Assembly (NCBI GenBank): GCA_905250125.1
Contig: CAJNOL010000167.1
Span: 124,001 to 188,000 of the forward strand
Reading direction: 5' to 3'
Source: Rotaria sordida
Lineage: Eukaryota; Rotifera; Eurotatoria; Philodinida; Philodinidae
DNA: 64,000 nt
Shown: piece after piece, positions 1-24,100 of the stretch
How positions within the stretch are numbered: the stretch's first letter is position 1
Layout of the letters: every line of letters starts with the position of its first letter
Program-made: the position numbers and the translations under genes
Notes under the pieces: generated by a model
The model's database searches: none
What the model was told of the DNA's origin: nothing
The model's input: only the letters and a program-made list of their open reading frames with translations

Positions 1-260
1 ATGCATAAAATTCTAACAAATCTTACATAGTCAGTAGTAAACGTTCATATGCACTTCGAGATGATCTAATCACATAAATAATAGTTTAGAGTAACCATCG
101 GATATTATCAATATAGTGTACGAGTCTTTTACTAGAGTATATCCAGGAAATGAGAATAGTTTCATTTGATATTGTGTACTTATAAAAGTCTGATGAAACT
201 GGTTAAGATTATTTTTTTTTCTTCATTCGTTTAATAAAAATATAAAAACTAATAAAATAC

Positions 261-3200
261 CTGTTCATTAAGTTTTCTTAAACGATCTTCAATATTTCGT
301 TCTAATTGTCGTCTTTCATCAGCATGTTGTTGTTCCATACGATGATAACTTTCTTCTTGTAAATGAAGTAAATTACGTTGATCTTCATCAAGTGTTGTTT
401 TTAATGAATTGCGTTCACGTTCTTGATCAGAATTAAGTTTTATCTTAATCAAAAAAACAATAATTAATAAAGAAATTCTTGGTTTTTTTTTTATAGAATT
501 TTTTTCTTACATTTTGTTGATCAAGCATTTTTTGTACGGCTTCTTCAAAACGTAAATAAAGTGTATCAAATTTTCTTCGTTGTTCATCTTTAATAGCTTT
601 TAATTTTGAATCAAGTTCTTCACGTGATTGATTTGTTGTTGTATGTATATAATCTTGACGTATTTTTTCTTTTAATGCTTTATATTGTTGAGATTGAATA
701 TTATATGCTTCTTTATATTGACGTTTTATTTCAGCTTGTTTGATCTAAAAAAATAAAACAAAAAAAAAAAGAAAAATTTTTTTTTTTTCTATAAATTTTT
801 TGTTTTTACTTTAATATTTTTTGGGAATTGTTTTTGATTTAATGCATGTCGTTTAATTAATTCTTTTTGACGACGATTACTATATTCATTAAAATTAATT
901 ATTTCTGTTTGATGTTGTTTATGAGTAAAATCATTTCGCATTCTAAAAAAAAGAAAACAAAGGAAATATTTAATTGATTAATTAGAAGAAAACTAGATAT
1001 TCGTGAGATGTAATACAGAAAAAAATTATTATCATTGCATGATAATCATAATTAATATGATAATCAAATATATGTTATGTTAATTTAATTTAGATAAATA
1101 GTTTAACAATTTTTTACATCTTCAAGTCTGACTTTCTCTATTCTGAGCAGCAGTTTAATAGAATTCAAGGAGCTAAAGTTTTTTGTTTTGTTTTTGTATA
1201 GATTGCATTTATAAAGTAAGTCATAGGGACTAGTGAATCAACAATGTTATTTATATCGAGATAGGTCTTGGCATTGACATATACGATTAATGATTAAATA
1301 ACAAAAAAAAAAAAATATCTAATATCTTGATGACGTCGTATACGATAAGGATTCTAGATATCTAGAAAAAAAAATCTGAATTTACATTTCGTATGAAAGA
1401 GAGTAAGTCTCGCATCTGGACTAGGTCTGAAACTCTTTTTTTTCAATTCGATATATACCAATATGTTGGACTCGATGAGATTAAAGGGTTCCTACCCGTA
1501 GGCTGTCACAAAATCCTATTTTCATGATGTATTGAGTAGTAAGACACTTTAGTTTTAGACCTTTTTTTTTGTAATATATGATCGTTTTTTCTAGAAGCTA
1601 TTATCTTAAGAAGGGTACATTCTTTTTAACGGAAATTTTCAAGAATATTTATTCAGTATGAAATTTATCTATAGGCGAAATTTCAAGGTGAAAATTCTCT
1701 AGTGCCATTTTGTCATGTTTAGTTATTCACAGTGTATATTTGTTCGCATTATAGCGGTATCTATAAGTACCGACAATATATCAGAATATCACACTTGAGA
1801 ACTTTTCCTATCAGATATTATTTGAACTCTAATTAATCTTTTCCTACAAAGTAAACATATTTTTAATCATTTGACAACGGAAAACATATCTATACGTTTT
1901 GAGCTTTTGCACAGATTCCAACTTGTACGATTATCTATCTTTACAAGGTCATAATAGTATTCTTTCTTTCCTTTAATTTGCTAATATCACACGTGATACA
2001 TTTATGCATGTAATTATATCAAAAGAAAACTCGAATTATTCGAGAATCTATGAAATTTCAATACCTAAAATCGTTTAGAACAACATGAAATCACATAGAA
2101 TAATCATAAGATCTTGTGTGAATCTCAGAATCATTATTATTCAATGGAACTATTGTTACAGAATCTTATGAAATCCGCTGTTTCTCTTAATCTATATGTT
2201 TCATGTCAGACTTTTATAGAAAAAAAAAAAGTCCATCACCAAAGGATTAAATTAATATATTCTATGTCATATCTAATAAAAAAAAAGATCCGATCGATCT
2301 AATTCTATTAATTTATCAAATAAATAATTACTTATGTAAATTAGTTAATTGTCTAAGTTCAACTTCTTTTGTTTGTTCATGATGTTTTTTAAGTAATCCA
2401 TGTCGTTGTACAATTATATCCATACTTTTTGTACATTTCTAAAAAAAACAAAAAAATTCTTTTTTTTTGTTTGTTTATCTTTTTATTTAATAATTAAAAC
2501 AAACTTCTTCAAATAAATTTCTTTCAAGAGTATGTAATAATAAAAATTTTTGTCGTTTTGTTTGTAATTGTCTAATTGTATAATTATGTGTTAATTGTGT
2601 TCGTAATTTTTGTTCATCATTACGAAATTTTAATTGTAAATCATCTTTTAATCGACGAATTTCATCTTCTTTTTCACTTTTTGTTAATATTGTTGAACTT
2701 AATATTTGCTTAAACAAAAACAAAAAAAATCAAATATTAAAAAAAGAAATTATTATTTTACTTTTTTAAATTCATCTTTTTTTATTTTATATTGTTTTGT
2801 TTGTTCTTGATGAAAACGTTTAATTTCATTTTCTAAATCATCATCTAGTTGACGTTCTAAGTTTTTCATATGATTTTGATTATATTTAACTCGATCAGCT
2901 AATTCTTTACGATGTTTTTCTAATAAACGATTATTATCAATATTAACTTGTTCTTGAAATATATTATATTCACGTTCAAGTTTTGAACGTAATTCAGTTT
3001 TTTCATTACGACATCGTTCTTCAAACTAATATTTAAAACAATACAAAAAAAAGAAAAATAATAATAATTTAAAGAAAGAAACCTGTTTAAGTTGTTTTTG
3101 ATGTTGATGTCTCATTTGTTTATAACCACGAAATTGTTCAAGTTGTTGATCATCTTGATCATGTTCACGTTGTTCACGTATAACAATACGTGAAGTTTTT

Positions 3201-6200
3201 ATTGTTGAAAATTCATTAACAGATTGATGATTATGACGTGATGATGAAGGATCAGAAATTTTTGACTAAAATTAAATTGAAATCAATTTAAAATTTTTCC
3301 ATAGTTATTTTAGAGTTCATTAAAATCGATTCAACATGTTCGATGTTAACAGCTTATTATAATTTGATTATGATAAAATTATTGGAGAAATATTTCGAGT
3401 ATGTTAGTTTATGTAGTAGAAAATAAAAAGGTTCTTATATCTTTGGAGTGACTATCAAATTTGAATTAGAATAATTTGATTGAGAGTATTAAGAGTATAA
3501 TTTCGAATTCAGATCGAAAAATGTTGAACTCTTAATAGATTAACTAGGATAGAAGAAAAATTAATTGAAGAAGTTATGATAAAGCTAGAAGATAACATGA
3601 ATGCAACTAGATTCTAGAATAGTTAAGAAAAATTAACATAAATTTCTTTTTGTTTTAGTATTTGTGTTTTGTATTAGAGCCTAACCGATGGATTGCAGAC
3701 TTTGACTTAATCAGATCCGGATATGAAAATATCCTATTGATCGAATCCAGGACTAACACAACGGATCATACTCTAATCTGCACTGTTTCCATTTGAGTGT
3801 TTTCACATCCATGTAGAAAAAACATCAAAACTAGTTAATTTCATTATAAAAAATGTGTAAAGACGTTTTATTTTTGGATCTGAAATATTTTTGATATATA
3901 CACATATAAAAATTCTTTATTTCAAGTGCAAAACTTAATCTTTTATAATGAAATTAACTAGTTTTGATGTTTTCTGAACGATCGTGATAGTAGCACAATT
4001 GAATTCAAGAAAAAGGTAATGTGATAAAAAAAAAACCAAAATGTCAAATAAAAAATATCTTACATTAGTTCTTATTTGTACATTTGATTCATTTATATTA
4101 TTTTGTAATGGTGATGATTGATTAATATTTGATGCTAAAGTTGTATCAGCACCGGAAAAACGTCGACTAATATTAGCTGGCATGCCTGTATAAATCGGAT
4201 TATTTATTGGTTGAGATGTTGTTGATAAGGGTTTTGTTATAACGACACCTTTAAATATAGCTGATGGTGGTTGTTGAAGACTTGAACGACTTGAATTTAA
4301 ACTTTCATCATCATCATTTAGTTGTATACCATTACTTCGAGATAGAAAATCTACACTTTGTGTATCATCATCATCATCTAATGTTGGATCATCCTATATA
4401 ATTAATAATAATTGTATATAGAAAAAATTTCGTTTTTTTTATTTTCGCTTACTAAAATATCATTTTGAGTATTACTTGAACTATCAATATCAATATTCAT
4501 AAAATCATTCGATTGACTAATATTTGTATTTGATGTAGTTTGTTCTTCATTATCCATTAAAACTTTTTTCATTCGACGATAACGTATATTATCAAATTCT
4601 TTCACAGCTTCTTTTGTACGACGTATTAAATCAATTAGTATTTCTCGATTACTATTATTTGTAATAAATGATGTCTAAAAATAAAAAATGGAAAAGAATT
4701 CATTTTTTTTTGTTTTGCTTAATTTTCAATTTAATATTTACATCACGAAGATCATTAGCTGTTGGTCGATTATTTGGATTTTTTTGTAAACATATTGCTA
4801 TAAATGAAATAAAATCATTTGTATATGATAGTTGATTATCATTTTTCATCATTAATGTTGGTGGATCATTTTGTGCTATATGATAAAGTGCTGACATTGG
4901 ATTCATATTAAATAACGGTGGTTTACGTTCGGCTAAAGATTTTTTTGAAAAAAAAGAAGTTTAGAAAACTAATTCGAAATAAAATTTTACCAAGTTCAAT
5001 ACAAGTTATTCCAAGTGACCATATATCAACTTTTCCATCATATTGACCATTTTCCATAGCTAATATTACTTCTGGTGCTATCCAATAACTATTTAAAATA
5101 AACTTCTTTTAAATGAATAAATATATTCGATACATACGGTGTACCGACAAAACTATTTGCTGGACTTGTAAATGAAGCAGAACCGAAATCAGCTAAAAAA
5201 ACAGATGAAATTCGATCTCATGAATGTGATAGAATAAATAATAGTCTCAGTATTTTTTCAATAGATTCAATTTTGAATTCTCTACAAAATTGTATAATTC
5301 TATTAGTCAAAACACATCATAGGTTTCTGAACGTCTTATATCTCGAAGAGACTTTATTTGAAACTTTTGGCTGATCTACAGTTAACTTCAAAAGTCTCGC
5401 ACCACTTTTTTGTTTTGAGTCATATATTAAAACTAGACGATATTCATTTAATTCCATAATATGTCTGTATAGTAAAGACTAAGTGCTATATATTTACACT
5501 TGTTTAATGCGAAGAACCCTTGTATATGAAATACAATAAAAAAAAAAACAAACTTCAATGCTATGAAAAAAGACAAAATGAAATTGCTATTATGAGTTTT
5601 AGTAATGTACAAGTAATTCAAAACTGGAGTAAATTTTTTTTATATATTTTACGTGATTTGATAGAGCTTACTGAATTTTTGAATTATTCACACCTTACTA
5701 AAATCCATAATAGCAATTTCATTTTGTCGTTTTTCATAGCATTGAAGTTTGTTTTTTTTTATTATATTTTATATGTCTAAACTCTTTTAGGATATTTATA
5801 CCTATAGAGATAAAGAAAAATTATTATAATCGGAACAGGATATTGGAGAAGATTCTCTCATAAGTTGTATTGCATGTCAAAAAACTATGAAATATGTTTT
5901 TTGATAAAAGTATACAGATTGTCATTTATTATATCGTATTAGTTATTTTTAATAGATTTTAATTAACCTAATTTAACGACAGCATCTTCCGTTAATAAAA
6001 TATTTCCTGCTTTTATATCACGATGTATTCGATGCATTGAATGAAGATAATCAAGTGCAGATAAAGTATCACATACAATTGTAGCTATTTCACCTTCATT
6101 TAAAGGTTTTTTATGAACTAAATTTAATTAAAAATAAATAAATATATGATTTCAATTAAAGTTTTATTATTTTTTTGTCTAACCTTCAATAAGATCAGCT

Positions 6201-6656
6201 GCTGAACCAAGACAATATTCCATAGCAAGCCATGTTGTATATTCTTTTAAATAACATCCACGATAAGCTATACAATGACGATGATTAAGTTCACGTAAAA
6301 AACGAATTTCATTTAAAATATCTTGCCATGTCTAAAATTGATATTAAATTTTAAAAGAAAAAGTTGTTTTTTTTTTTATTTCATAAACAAACTTCAGCAT
6401 TTTGTTTTCGTCCAGCAGACATTTTTTTAATAGCAACAATTTCATTTGTTTCAGAATTTCGAGCCTAAATAAATAAGGATTTGTTGTTGTTGTTGTTTTT
6501 TGTTTTATTCGAACTTACATAATAAACAGCTCCAAAATTTCCATGACCTATTTCTCGTAAATCAATGAATAATTTTTCTGGATCTTCTTTCGAAAATAAA
6601 TTGCCATATTCACTATCGTTTTCTATAAGGTCTTTAATTGAACGAGGAAGTGGCAT
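261..6656 (-). CDS. TAOK: TAO-family Ste20-like serine/threonine kinase (3' end beyond window)
   Basis: Sixteen exons, read right to left: 6519-6656, 6393-6464, 6184-6331, 5968-6117, 5138-5192, 4991-5088, 4742-4932, 4453-4674, 4064-4393, 3083-3265, 2762-3025, 2505-2708, 2332-2438, 810-942, 511-744, 261-443. All have GT-AG borders and phases agree, giving 904 residues. The N-terminus contains [18 protein letters not shown], nearly identical to animal TAO kinases. The kinase domain shows the glycine loop GHGNFGAV (37-44), VAIK lysine (59), HRD (151-153), DFG (171-173) and the VGTPYWIAPE activation segment. An acidic Ser/Asn-rich linker follows, then a long Glu/Lys/Gln/Arg-rich coiled coil from about residue 470 with the family signature [15 protein letters not shown]. 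Known role: a MAP3K upstream of p38/JNK and Hippo signalling and a microtubule regulator. Exon 16 ends in a donor (GT at 260), and no coding continuation is visible in 1-260, so roughly the last tenth is outside. Two introns carry inverted repeats (listed separately). Intron 13 (943-2331) has nothing I recognise. Confidence 0.96.
3816..3975. repeat. Inverted repeat, ~35-bp near-perfect arms, in TAOK intron 9
   Basis: The left arm (3816-3852) and right arm (3941-3975) are reverse complements apart from a 2-nt length difference. The core is CATCAAAACTAGTTAATTTC on the left and its complement on the right, separated by an 88-nt loop. The right arm ends about 90 nt from the donor of exon 9, so in the pre-mRNA the hairpin would form just downstream of that splice site. 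It looks like a small foldback or MITE remnant. No coding content. Confidence 0.85.
5520..5780. repeat. Long hairpin (about 105-bp arms, ~50-bp loop) in TAOK intron 4
   Basis: The stretch AACTTCAATGCTATGAAAAA (about 5550-5570) recurs in reverse complement near 5730-5750, and the match extends through about 5520-5625 against 5675-5780 with few mismatches. The short open frames here on the plus strand are by-products of the palindrome and not genes. It lies inside the 775-bp intron between the kinase exons coding the HRD and DFG regions. High arm identity suggests recent insertion of a foldback element or maintenance by arm-to-arm conversion. Confidence 0.9.
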
Positions 6657-8930
6657 TTTTTTTTCTTTTTTTTTTAAATTTGATGTTATATGATTAAATA
6701 AAACAAAAGAAAACTACATCAAAAGATGAGGTTACATCTATTAAAAAAAACACCAAAAACAAAATAAATAAGAATCACGTCATGTAGAAGAAATGAGTAA
6801 TTCATCTATTCATTCGTTTCAGGTGACTGAATCGATCAACTATCGCCATTTTTATGTTTCACAAACATTTATTTTTTTTCTCTTTTCTCCTTCTTGATTT
6901 AGGTAATCAACCGCATACTGAGCAATAAGGATATATATTGCAATTTAGTACAAAGAGGACGCTACTCGACGGCAAATTAATTGATTTGAAGTTTATTATC
7001 AATTGATATATATATAAGAAAAATTTGAGTTAGAAACAATCGATTGAGGTTTTTAAACGAAATATTAACAGAAGCTGCACAAGACCATCAAGATTGAGGG
7101 TAGATTTAGAAAATGTCCTATAGATGTAGTAAAAAATTCAAAAACCCTTGGTGGTTTTATGGGTAATAATGAATAATTTTCAATTGTTGGAGGAAGGGTG
7201 TACACACCCCTCCACTTTTGTGGCCTCTGAGTAGTGGCTTGAGTGACTAACATTTTTGGTTACGATTACGATGAATCACGAAAAAAATAGTAATGTTTAA
7301 CGATCTCTAGAGAAAAGTTGTTCACTATTTGACAGTGCCATCAATATGGCATACTCCATTGGACACAAGCAACATGAACCGAAAGAGATAGTGGAAACGG
7401 AATGTTCCATTTAGACCTATGACAGTTCTATATCAGTTCTAATCTTAAGAACTGTTCTAACAGTTCTTTTGATCGGAATTGACCTGTTTCAAAAGTTCTT
7501 TTAAGTATTTCACAAAGACAGAATCGCTTCGCTTCCAAAAAAAAAACAAGAATCAATCCCATCTCTGATAGTTCATCTGAACGTAGGAATTTCAAGTGTT
7601 GCAGATCTAAAAAGATCTTGCTTTCAAAAAAGAATAATCCACTGGACTCAGTTCTAAAAAAAAAAGAATCGGTTCATAGAACTAGAAGCTGTCATAACTC
7701 TAGTTCCATTGAAAAGTGTACACAACGAAAGCAACATCTACTGCTTCCGAAATACACGTTGCTTTACACTTTCTCCACAAAACAGTGTATAAAATACACT
7801 TTCCTTCTAATATATTGAAAATTCTTTTCAATTTAAAAAAGAAAAATATGTTTAAACTACGTATAGATCGTGATCTATTAGATAAAAATTGTATCGATGT
7901 TTTATTTTTTCATCTCTTTACATTCTATAAAACTTCGTTTTTGCGATTTAAAATGATCTTTGTCAAAAAACTGTTGTTTTTTTTCTAAATACAAAATATT
8001 TTCTTTTTTTTTGTTGTAAAAGATAAAACAGAAAAGTAATAAGAACAATTTGTAAAGCGCAATTCGCTCTACATAACTAAACTATTAAAAAGTTTTTCAA
8101 ATTTTGCATTGAATAGATTTTCGTCAAAATTCAAATTGATTAAAACAAAATCCTTTCCAAAGAACAGTTTCGACTTCTAACAAATTTTTCTCATAGTTGA
8201 TTAAGTTTACATGAGTAGGAATTTTTGATTTTGACTGTTTCTAACTTTCAAATGTTTCTTCTAAGTGGTCAAAATGTTCGCACCACAGAATACCTCATAA
8301 GCAGTTAAACATCAATAATAATTGATGTAAAACTACAACTGGAGTACACGTACAGATGTTTAAAATCAAAGAAAAATGACTTATTTCATATAAGAAACTA
8401 TTTGTGTTATTTATACATCCATCCTCACAAAAGTAAAGAATTATTGAACTGTGTGTAATTTTAATTCAATTTATGTAATTGTTTAGTTCATATAAATTGA
8501 ATTATCCAAATGAAACATCATTAATAAACATTTTTCATATAGTTTTCTTGAAAACTTTATGTACGCACGCATACAAATCCAAAAAAAAAACTTAATAAGG
8601 CTTGCACAAGAATAATAAACAAAAGATGAATCAAAAAAAAAACAAAACATACATGCTGTTGTTTTCTGTTATATTCGCTGTACAAGAGAAAAAGAATGAA
8701 ATGGAAAAAAAAACAGAGCAAATAAGTTTCAGATATTTCGATGATCAAACGCGCATAAATTTAATTCAACAAAAAGTACAGAAAAAGAAAATTATTTTTT
8801 CTTGGTTTTTGTTTTGTTTGTTTGATAAGACAACATAAAAGCACCGGCGAAAGAAACATATTTCAAAACAAAAAATAATCACGATTAGTAATAAAGAAAA
8901 AAAAAAGGAGGATTTTTGTTCATTATCAAA
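6657..8930. other. Intergenic: TAOK 5' flank and USP32 3' flank
   Basis: No gene recognised on either strand. The open frames (for example 7065-7253 minus, 7716-7988 plus, 8602-8838 plus) have A/T-homopolymer composition and no recognisable motif. Bases 7420-7510 hold about six copies of the short motif AGTTCT in both orientations. The part next to 6656 should contain the TAOK promoter, but no clear TATA or initiator element stands out from the AT-rich background. Confidence 0.6.
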
Positions 8931-19045
<10,115 letters not shown>

Positions 19046-21198
19046 GATCTCTATTTCCCTATTAAGTTATTCTCCAGCCATTTGTCATAGTTAAAAAAAA
19101 AAAGAATCTAAAACGAAAACAAATAATAACGTAGACAAAAAACAGAAGAATTTCATGTTTGTTCCTTTACAATAAGTTTTTTTTCTTAATTTTTCTATAT
19201 TACTGATTCATTTCATTTGTCATCAATAGTTCTATTGGTTGTTGAAATAAAAAATAAAACATTATCTGAATATATATGAGTCAGAACAGAGCGTCATCTT
19301 TTTTCTTTCTGATTTTAGAAACGAGCATAGATTTGTTCGAGCCCTTTTAACTGTTAAATACGGTTTCTGATGTGTGGAATTGATTTGTTTTTTGTTTTGA
19401 AGAAAGAAATTTTAATTTAAATAATGATGTACCCAAAGAAAACTTTCGAACTGTTTGTGTAATGTAAAAAGAAATATCTTTAAGGTAAATAGAAGAAAAA
19501 ACACACACACGTCTTCTGTCGTTGATTTTTTTAGTGTTTATAATATTTGTTTAGATATTGATTCTTGAATTATGAATAAATTTTGTACTTTTAAAAGTTT
19601 TATTTTAACATCTTAAATGTAAATATGATAATAATGATAATACAAAAAAATTGAATTTTCAAATAATTTTAAAGATATAATGTAGGAAAATTTTCCAAAA
19701 AAATTTTGTTAACATTGATTACTTGACAATAGAATAATTATTTGCTGATTAGACGAATGATATGAAAATTTCGAAGACTTTTATCATATTGAAATACGTC
19801 ATATTTTCGATACACTGATTCATGATTTTTCATATTAAAGATCGCATATTTGTAATACTTGAAATTGCAAATTTCTCAAGTGAAATTTAGTCAATTTTGG
19901 TCCCTCTATCTAATACTATTGTCGTACTTGACAAAATATATAATTAAAAAGTTTAAGAATTAATCAGAAATTCAGAATTTCGATTAATTCTTAAACTTTT
20001 TATTTCATCAAATACAATGATAAAATCAGAATAGAGTAATCAAACTTGACCAGCTGAAACTTTCGGTTTCGAATACCGCAAATATACGGTCTTTGCTATG
20101 AAAAATCAAGCATTGGTACGATTCCTATTTCATATGAAACTAATGAGGCTATCTACGCACATTGATTAATTTTTGTTATGCTTTTTATTAGATCTACCAT
20201 GTTAATGACAATATGTATCAGGAAAGTCTCGTTTTTTTTTTGACATTATTTTTTTATTGTTTTTTTTTCTTCTCTGATTGATATGACATCTGCCAATTAT
20301 AATAATTTATTTAATTCTTATTCACCGACTATAATTCAATCGATACACGATTAGAAAGAAACAAAAAACTTTAATCTACTTTTTTCTAATTTATCTTGGC
20401 TTTTTTTTTTGTTTTTCATATTGAATAACAAAATATCATACTTTACATACAAATGTATAATGTAAACACACGAACATAAGTTCTCGTGCATAATGAATTT
20501 CTCCTTGTTGAACTCTTACATATTTTTTCAATCCGATCGTTGATCCTTCTGAGTATAATTGCGTTCAATCGAACGAAAAAAAAAAAAGAAGAAGTACAAA
20601 AGAAAATTTAACAGTAACTAAAAACATGTATATAATTTTTCTTTTCTTTCGTTTTCTTTCATCACATAACGAATCTCTCTACTTTTTTTTTTTTTTGTTA
20701 TATTTACATATCACCTTTGTCTGGTGTCCACAAACATTCATTAACATTACCAAAACACAATGTATCAATTGATGACGAAAAAAGAAAAAAAGTGAATGTT
20801 AATGTCAGCATATGATAAAAGATAGCAGCGGCAAGAAAAAAAAAGGAAACACAAAAAAAAAAAACGTAGGAGAACACTTTCTCTCATTTATACTTTTTAA
20901 AGCTTATATTAAAATCACGTTGACAGTGGTGAAACATTCGAAATAATTTTTCTTTTAACTCTATAGCCAAAAAAAAAAGCAAGAAAAAAGTAATACATTC
21001 TTTTCTTTTTTGTTTCTTTGTCTTTGATAATTTCTAGATTTATTCATTTTAATTAATGTTATTATATTTCATCAATAGGAAAATTTTCTAATAAAATTAT
21101 ATGATCAATGTAAGTCAAAACTAAGAGAAAAAAAAATTTTTTTTTTTCGTCTTTTTTTATTTAGATTTAATATAACTAGTTACAATACAACAAAAAAA
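19046..21198. other. Divergent intergenic region between USP32 and ORP2 starts
   Basis: Both genes should be transcribed outward from this 2.15-kb spacer, which therefore holds two promoters. I see poly(T)/poly(A) runs and a large near-loopless inverted repeat at 19805-20130 (separate entry), but no clear core promoter motif and no open frame with recognisable content. Confidence 0.55.
19805..20130. repeat. Near-loopless long palindrome between divergent promoters
   Basis: The centre lies near 19975: AAAAAGTTTAAGAATTAAT on the left and ATTAATTCTTAAACTTTTT on the right are separated by about 20 bp. The complementarity continues outward with mismatches to about 19808 and 20128; for example TGATTTTTCATA on the left pairs with TATGAAAAATCA on the right. 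Total arm length is about 150-170 bp. Such a structure can extrude as a cruciform and would give a hairpin RNA if transcribed. Confidence 0.88.
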
Positions 21199-24100
21199 AT
21201 GACTGACAATAATAGTGATGATGATTTCTTTGATGCTAATGGTATTGAAAGATTTTAAATTGTTCTTTTTCTTTTTTCCTTTCATTTCATAGAATACTAA
21301 ATTAACTATTTGAAAATGATAATTTTGTTTTTTTTCATAGGTAGTAAATATTAATATAAAACAAGTATTTATTTAATAGGAATTCATCAAATAAACATCT
21401 AAAGTAAAAAAATGAGAATATTTTTTTCTAGAGAAAAATTAAACGAATCTTTTTCTGTTATACAGATTTTATTTTTAATAGTTTTTATAATAATTGCTTT
21501 TTTTTTCTTTTATAAACTCTTCTTAGTTTAGATTTTATTTATAAAAGTTAGAGAGAAAGAGAAATATTAATTAGACTTACCAAGGACATTTAACACAGAC
21601 ATATTCTCAAGAGATTTGTTCTGTTTGTTTTTATATTGTGTGTGTGTGTGTGTGTATATAAGAAAATTATTGGAAAAAAAATGTCCAAAAGAGTTTGTGT
21701 TTATTAATATGATGTTTCTGGTTTTTTCTGAGTCATATAATATTCATTATTTTCAATCAAACAATGAACTACTACTGATTAAGTTGTACTAAGTATTTAT
21801 TAAGTTCATGACAATTCTCATGTTTATAATTCATTATGTTAAATTAATATAGCTTCAATTTTTATATCATGATATTTTAGTAAATCATCTCGATGTTTTC
21901 TTTTTGATTCTATTGATTTAATGACGAGTCAAGTAAATTAAAAAATATCTGCAATTATCATATGAATAAGGGATTGTATTATCATAAATACTTCGGTATA
22001 TTATTATAATTTAAAATAAATAGAAATTGATAGTTGAAATTTTATTTTAATTTTTTGTATTCGTAAAAAAACAAAAATTTTAAAAACTTATTTCTTAATA
22101 ATGAAAATAAATAAAAAGAAAAGTTTATTAATTTTAAAATTAATAGTAATCAAGCAAATTTCTATCGATGTTTAAATTAAAATATCTAATATCATGAAAT
22201 GAATCAGTTTTTTTTTAAAGAATATTTTCTCATGTAACAAACAAGGACACTATTAATATATATATAGGATTTCGCTTTGTTTTAATGAAATGAATTAATT
22301 TTTTTCATTGATTACTTTACATATTTATTGTTATCTCAAGGAAAAAAAAGTTCTCATAAGAATGCATTTTATCTTAAATAAATTGAATTATAATCTTTTC
22401 AACAGCGGCTTTTTTTTTCAAAAATGGTCAAAGGGCGTATTTATTTATTTATTTATTTTTTGTAATATTAGTTCTACGTCATTCTATGTTTTAAGCTTTT
22501 AATAACTAAATAGCTATGCTTGAACAGTAGGATTACTAGAGCGTAATGAACGACTTTCATGACAACAATTAAGAAATGATTTGAAAGTTGCAAAGAAAAA
22601 AAAAAAGAAAGAAGACGATGTTTATGAAGGAATAGAAATCAACATATAATTTTTAATTTAGTCTCTATCAATAGCTATTTGTAATGACATTTTTATCATT
22701 TTCACATACAAAAATAAAAACCAATATCTATACAAAAGAAGAAAAAAACTCATTTTTATGAACAATAAATCATTCTATTATGAAAAAGTACTATGTCAAG
22801 ATTTGATAAATCTTTATTAATGACAAATCTATTTTCTTATATAAATGATAAATTCTATACATATTTATATTTATTACATATTTCTAAATTGATCGAATCG
22901 TTTCATTATTTATTTATTTTTTTCCCTAAAACTATTCTATATCCAGCTGTCACAAGTTATTATTCACTTGCATACATTTAAATATCATCTACTAAATCAT
23001 AATTCAATTTTTATATGACATACCAGTGAAAAATGATTTCTTTCTTTTTTTTATTTCATAGATACAGATTATTATACCACGGATATTCAACGAGATTTAA
23101 TGCGAACATGGAATAATTTTTCTCGGCAGCAATTTGGTCGGTACGTAGAATTCAAAGAACATAATTTATACTTTCTCTCCTTTACATCTCATATTATAAA
23201 TGACTTGAAGGACAATTTTTTTTTTCTCTTACATTTCCAAGTAACACTTCTTTCGAATCATTTCATATATTATCTTTCTCTTTCTCTAACGCATTCTTTT
23301 GTTCTCTATTTCTGATGTTGTTTAGATACAACACATAAACTTGAATAGGTGGCGTGATCAAAATAAGGAGGAAAGAAGAGTATATAAATTAGCAAACGTC
23401 TAGGTTTTTTTCTTTAATCAGTGTTAATATTCAATAACAAAAAAAAAAAGTCATTTTATATATTATACTTTCGAATAAATATAAATCGGTAAAAACAAAA
23501 AATATCTATGAATTCTGTAGTCATTCGAAGTCAAAAAAAACATACAAACGAGAAGCAAATATAAGAACACGTAAATCTGTGCATTTTTATTTGACCTTAA
23601 CATATATTCCGTGATAAAGTACATTTGATTCGATCATAAATGATATGTAATTTACAATAAAATCAATTTGTAGAAAGTTTCTTGTTTTATTTTTCTTCTG
23701 CCCTTTTACACAATTACTTCTATTATTATTTCAATACATATGGATAAAATATATCTTAAATTACAGAACAATGGAAGAAGGTATGTTTAATATTTTCTAT
23801 TTATTAGTTAATAAAAAATCAAAAACAATATACAATCTATTCTCAAGGAAAAATTGACTCTTTTGTTTTTTATTGTTCTATTATTTTATTTAGAACTAAA
23901 CTTCCTGTGCCAATGTTTGATCGATCACAAATTAGTATTTGGAGTATACTTAAGCAATGTATTGGAAAAGTAAATAATTTAATTTTTGCAAAAAAATTTT
24001 CTGAGTATAGTCCGATTATGATAAAATATTTTTTGCAAGATAATCGATTTTTTCATTGAATACGTAATATTATACTTTTGTTTTGTTAAGAAATAGCAAT

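Noticed and set aside
5520..5780. 86-codon open frame on the plus strand
   Set aside because: It is the two arms of a hairpin read through, inside a TAOK intron, with no domain.
7065..7253. 62-codon minus-strand frame upstream of TAOK
   Set aside because: Isolated short frame with no conserved motif and no exon structure.
23767..23780. Possible 14-nt microexon (AACAATGGAAGAAG) in ORP2 with AG before and GTATGT after
   Set aside because: Its length would shift the frame. Direct splicing of 23140 to 23894 gives the conserved RTKLPVPMF sequence, so it is taken as intronic.
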